Positions 62,587 to 64,000 of a DNA stretch of 64,000 nt are shown one piece after another. Both the position numbers and the translations under genes were made by a program. The stretch spans positions 22,763,788 to 22,827,787 of the forward strand of contig NC_088302.1 of NCBI RefSeq assembly GCF_032854445.1, written 5' to 3'. The stretch is from Liolophura sinensis (taxonomy: Eukaryota > Mollusca > Polyplacophora > Chitonida > Chitonidae). Within the stretch, counting starts at the first letter, position 1. Every line of letters starts with the position of its first letter. The notes beneath the pieces are model-generated. The model made no database searches, was not told the origin of the DNA, and saw only the letters and a list, made by a program, of their open reading frames with translations.

Positions 62587-63970
62587 TTCTCCTGGTTTCT
62601 TCGATTAAAAACAAGCACACTTTGCATGTTGCCTTAATGTATACATAAGCTCCTATGCGGATCCAAAAATGATTGTATTCGGTGGTATTTTGGTTCAGCT
62701 ATTAGTTCTGCGCTTGTTAAGGTGTGAATCTATTAAGTCCTGATTTTGACGATCTATATAGGGTCCAAGAGAAAAGAGACATTCAAAATTATGTTGTAAA
62801 GGTAAATTTAAAACCATAAATTCGAATTTTATACGGTAAGTACACGCACCATATGTTTGTTAAAAGAAAAAAAAACCCCACAGTATACCATATGTATCTA
62901 TGCATCGATGAAGTGTCTCACTTAAAGTTTAAAAACACACCTTTTTATTTCTGTGTGATAAGTAAGCGAGAAATAATAGGAGGTGCTGCTACTCTATCAG
63001 TTTTAAAGTATCAGGCGCGAGTTGTTTACATAACCTGAGAGGGCAGCTGTTTACTCTGACGTCACACTAACCCGGCTTTGCCTTTTGAGCGTGTGAGTGA
63101 CGCGATTTTTTCAAATACATACAAAAATAAATTTATGATATGAATAATATTTTGAACAGCATCTTCCATCCTCACTCTTGATAGTCTTACTTTCATTAAT
63201 GGGTAGCCATTGATACACTTTTGGATGTTATAAAACACGCATTGATGATAGGTAATTCAGAAGTCCTGTACATATAACTACATATTAAAAGACGAGTCCT
63301 ATACTGTGTACAATGAGTCATCGAATCTGCAATTAACATTAGGTCAGCATTGATATACAGAGGCGTTTTGTGTTTGGCACGATGGTTTTAACGTGACACA
63401 AGTAATGGATGTTATCGAAGCAAATGCACATTTCTGATGTTTACACTGTGTTAAATATAAAACAAATTGGAATATAACCATGCGTAAGGAACGTTCAACG
63501 TAAGGGATGTTTCGTCGGAATAACGTCAGAGAAACTAAATCAACTAACATGTTCGCAATTAAAGATTGTGCAGTTTCACATGGATTTCGTGTTTCATTAC
63601 TTTTTTAAACACACTTCGCTTGGGATTCTGCAATCCCAGTTTAATATACTGACTGAGTGTTTGATTGATTACTGATTGGTGATTTTTCGCGGAAATGGGG
63701 AAAAAAGGAAAGAAGAAAAAACATCACTTTGTCATCCTATGAGCCAGACTTTAGTGCGATGTTTTTTTTAACACCGCTTTTTGTTTCCTAAATAACACAA
63801 AAGTTTTCCCTTTGCAAGGCCCATCACAGAGTAGACACGTGGTCAAATTTGTATTTAATTCGCATTCAAAAACCATGTAGAAAACACTGGACCTGACACT
63901 TCATCGAACCGAATGGACAATCGAACTATACTAATCAAATCCACTGTATATCGGTCATGCAATACTATAG

Positions 63971-64000
63971 AGTCGTGAGTTCGAATCCAGCTCACGCTGG
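63971..64000 (+). repeat. V-SINE-like element cut by the window end
   Basis: GTCGTGAGTTCGAATCCAGC then TCACGCTGG equals the B-box and first body bases of the SINE in plus orientation; the rest lies beyond 64000. Confidence 0.7.

Overview
This is a window of AT-rich, repeat-dense, multi-intron animal nuclear DNA with very low gene density. It holds no bacterial or organellar features. The one gene I can identify firmly is the 5' half of dachshund (dac/DACH), the Ski/Sno-family nuclear co-regulator of the Pax-Six-Eya-Dach network. It lies on the minus strand. Three coding exons (34067-34656, 8922-9052, 3218-3422) join in frame with consensus GT/AG sites and give about 308 residues. Their introns are 25.0 kb (intron 1) and 5.5 kb (intron 2), and a third intron runs off the left edge. 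The exons encoding the C-terminal DACHbox-C coiled coil are not in the window and should lie to the left.

The repeats point to a mollusc or another lophotrochozoan. There are many copies of a tRNA-derived SINE with a V-SINE-like central domain, from recall resembling molluscan RUDI/V-SINE elements, plus two other tRNA-headed SINE types. I cannot name the genus from sequence alone.

Layout. 1-3217: start of intron 3, with one SINE fragment. 3218-9052: exons 3 and 2 and intron 2, which carries a possible MITE, an (AT)n tract, SINE tails and a 48-bp minisatellite. 9053-34066: intron 1, with 33-, 27-, about 37- and 11-bp minisatellites, poly-G/C tracts, one full-length SINE with target-site duplications, and stretches that look like candidate regulatory DNA. 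34067-about 34860: exon 1 and the promoter side. 34861-64000: upstream intergenic DNA with no gene I can support. It contains SINEs, two or more TIR elements (one about 640 bp and possibly Harbinger-related), a 112-bp perfect AT-cored palindrome, a 51-bp minisatellite open in several frames, a 0.8-kb foldback, a 3.06-kb satellite array of 43-bp monomers with two subfamilies, and several repeat-free blocks that could be distal enhancers of dac.

Most of the long open reading frames here come from tandem arrays whose period is a multiple of three, or from SINEs, and are not genes. The features most worth a second look are the 43-bp satellite, the association of minisatellites with truncated SINEs, the perfect palindrome, and two exon-like coding fragments (a THAP-like one near 39.2 kb and an unassigned one near 27.0-27.4 kb).
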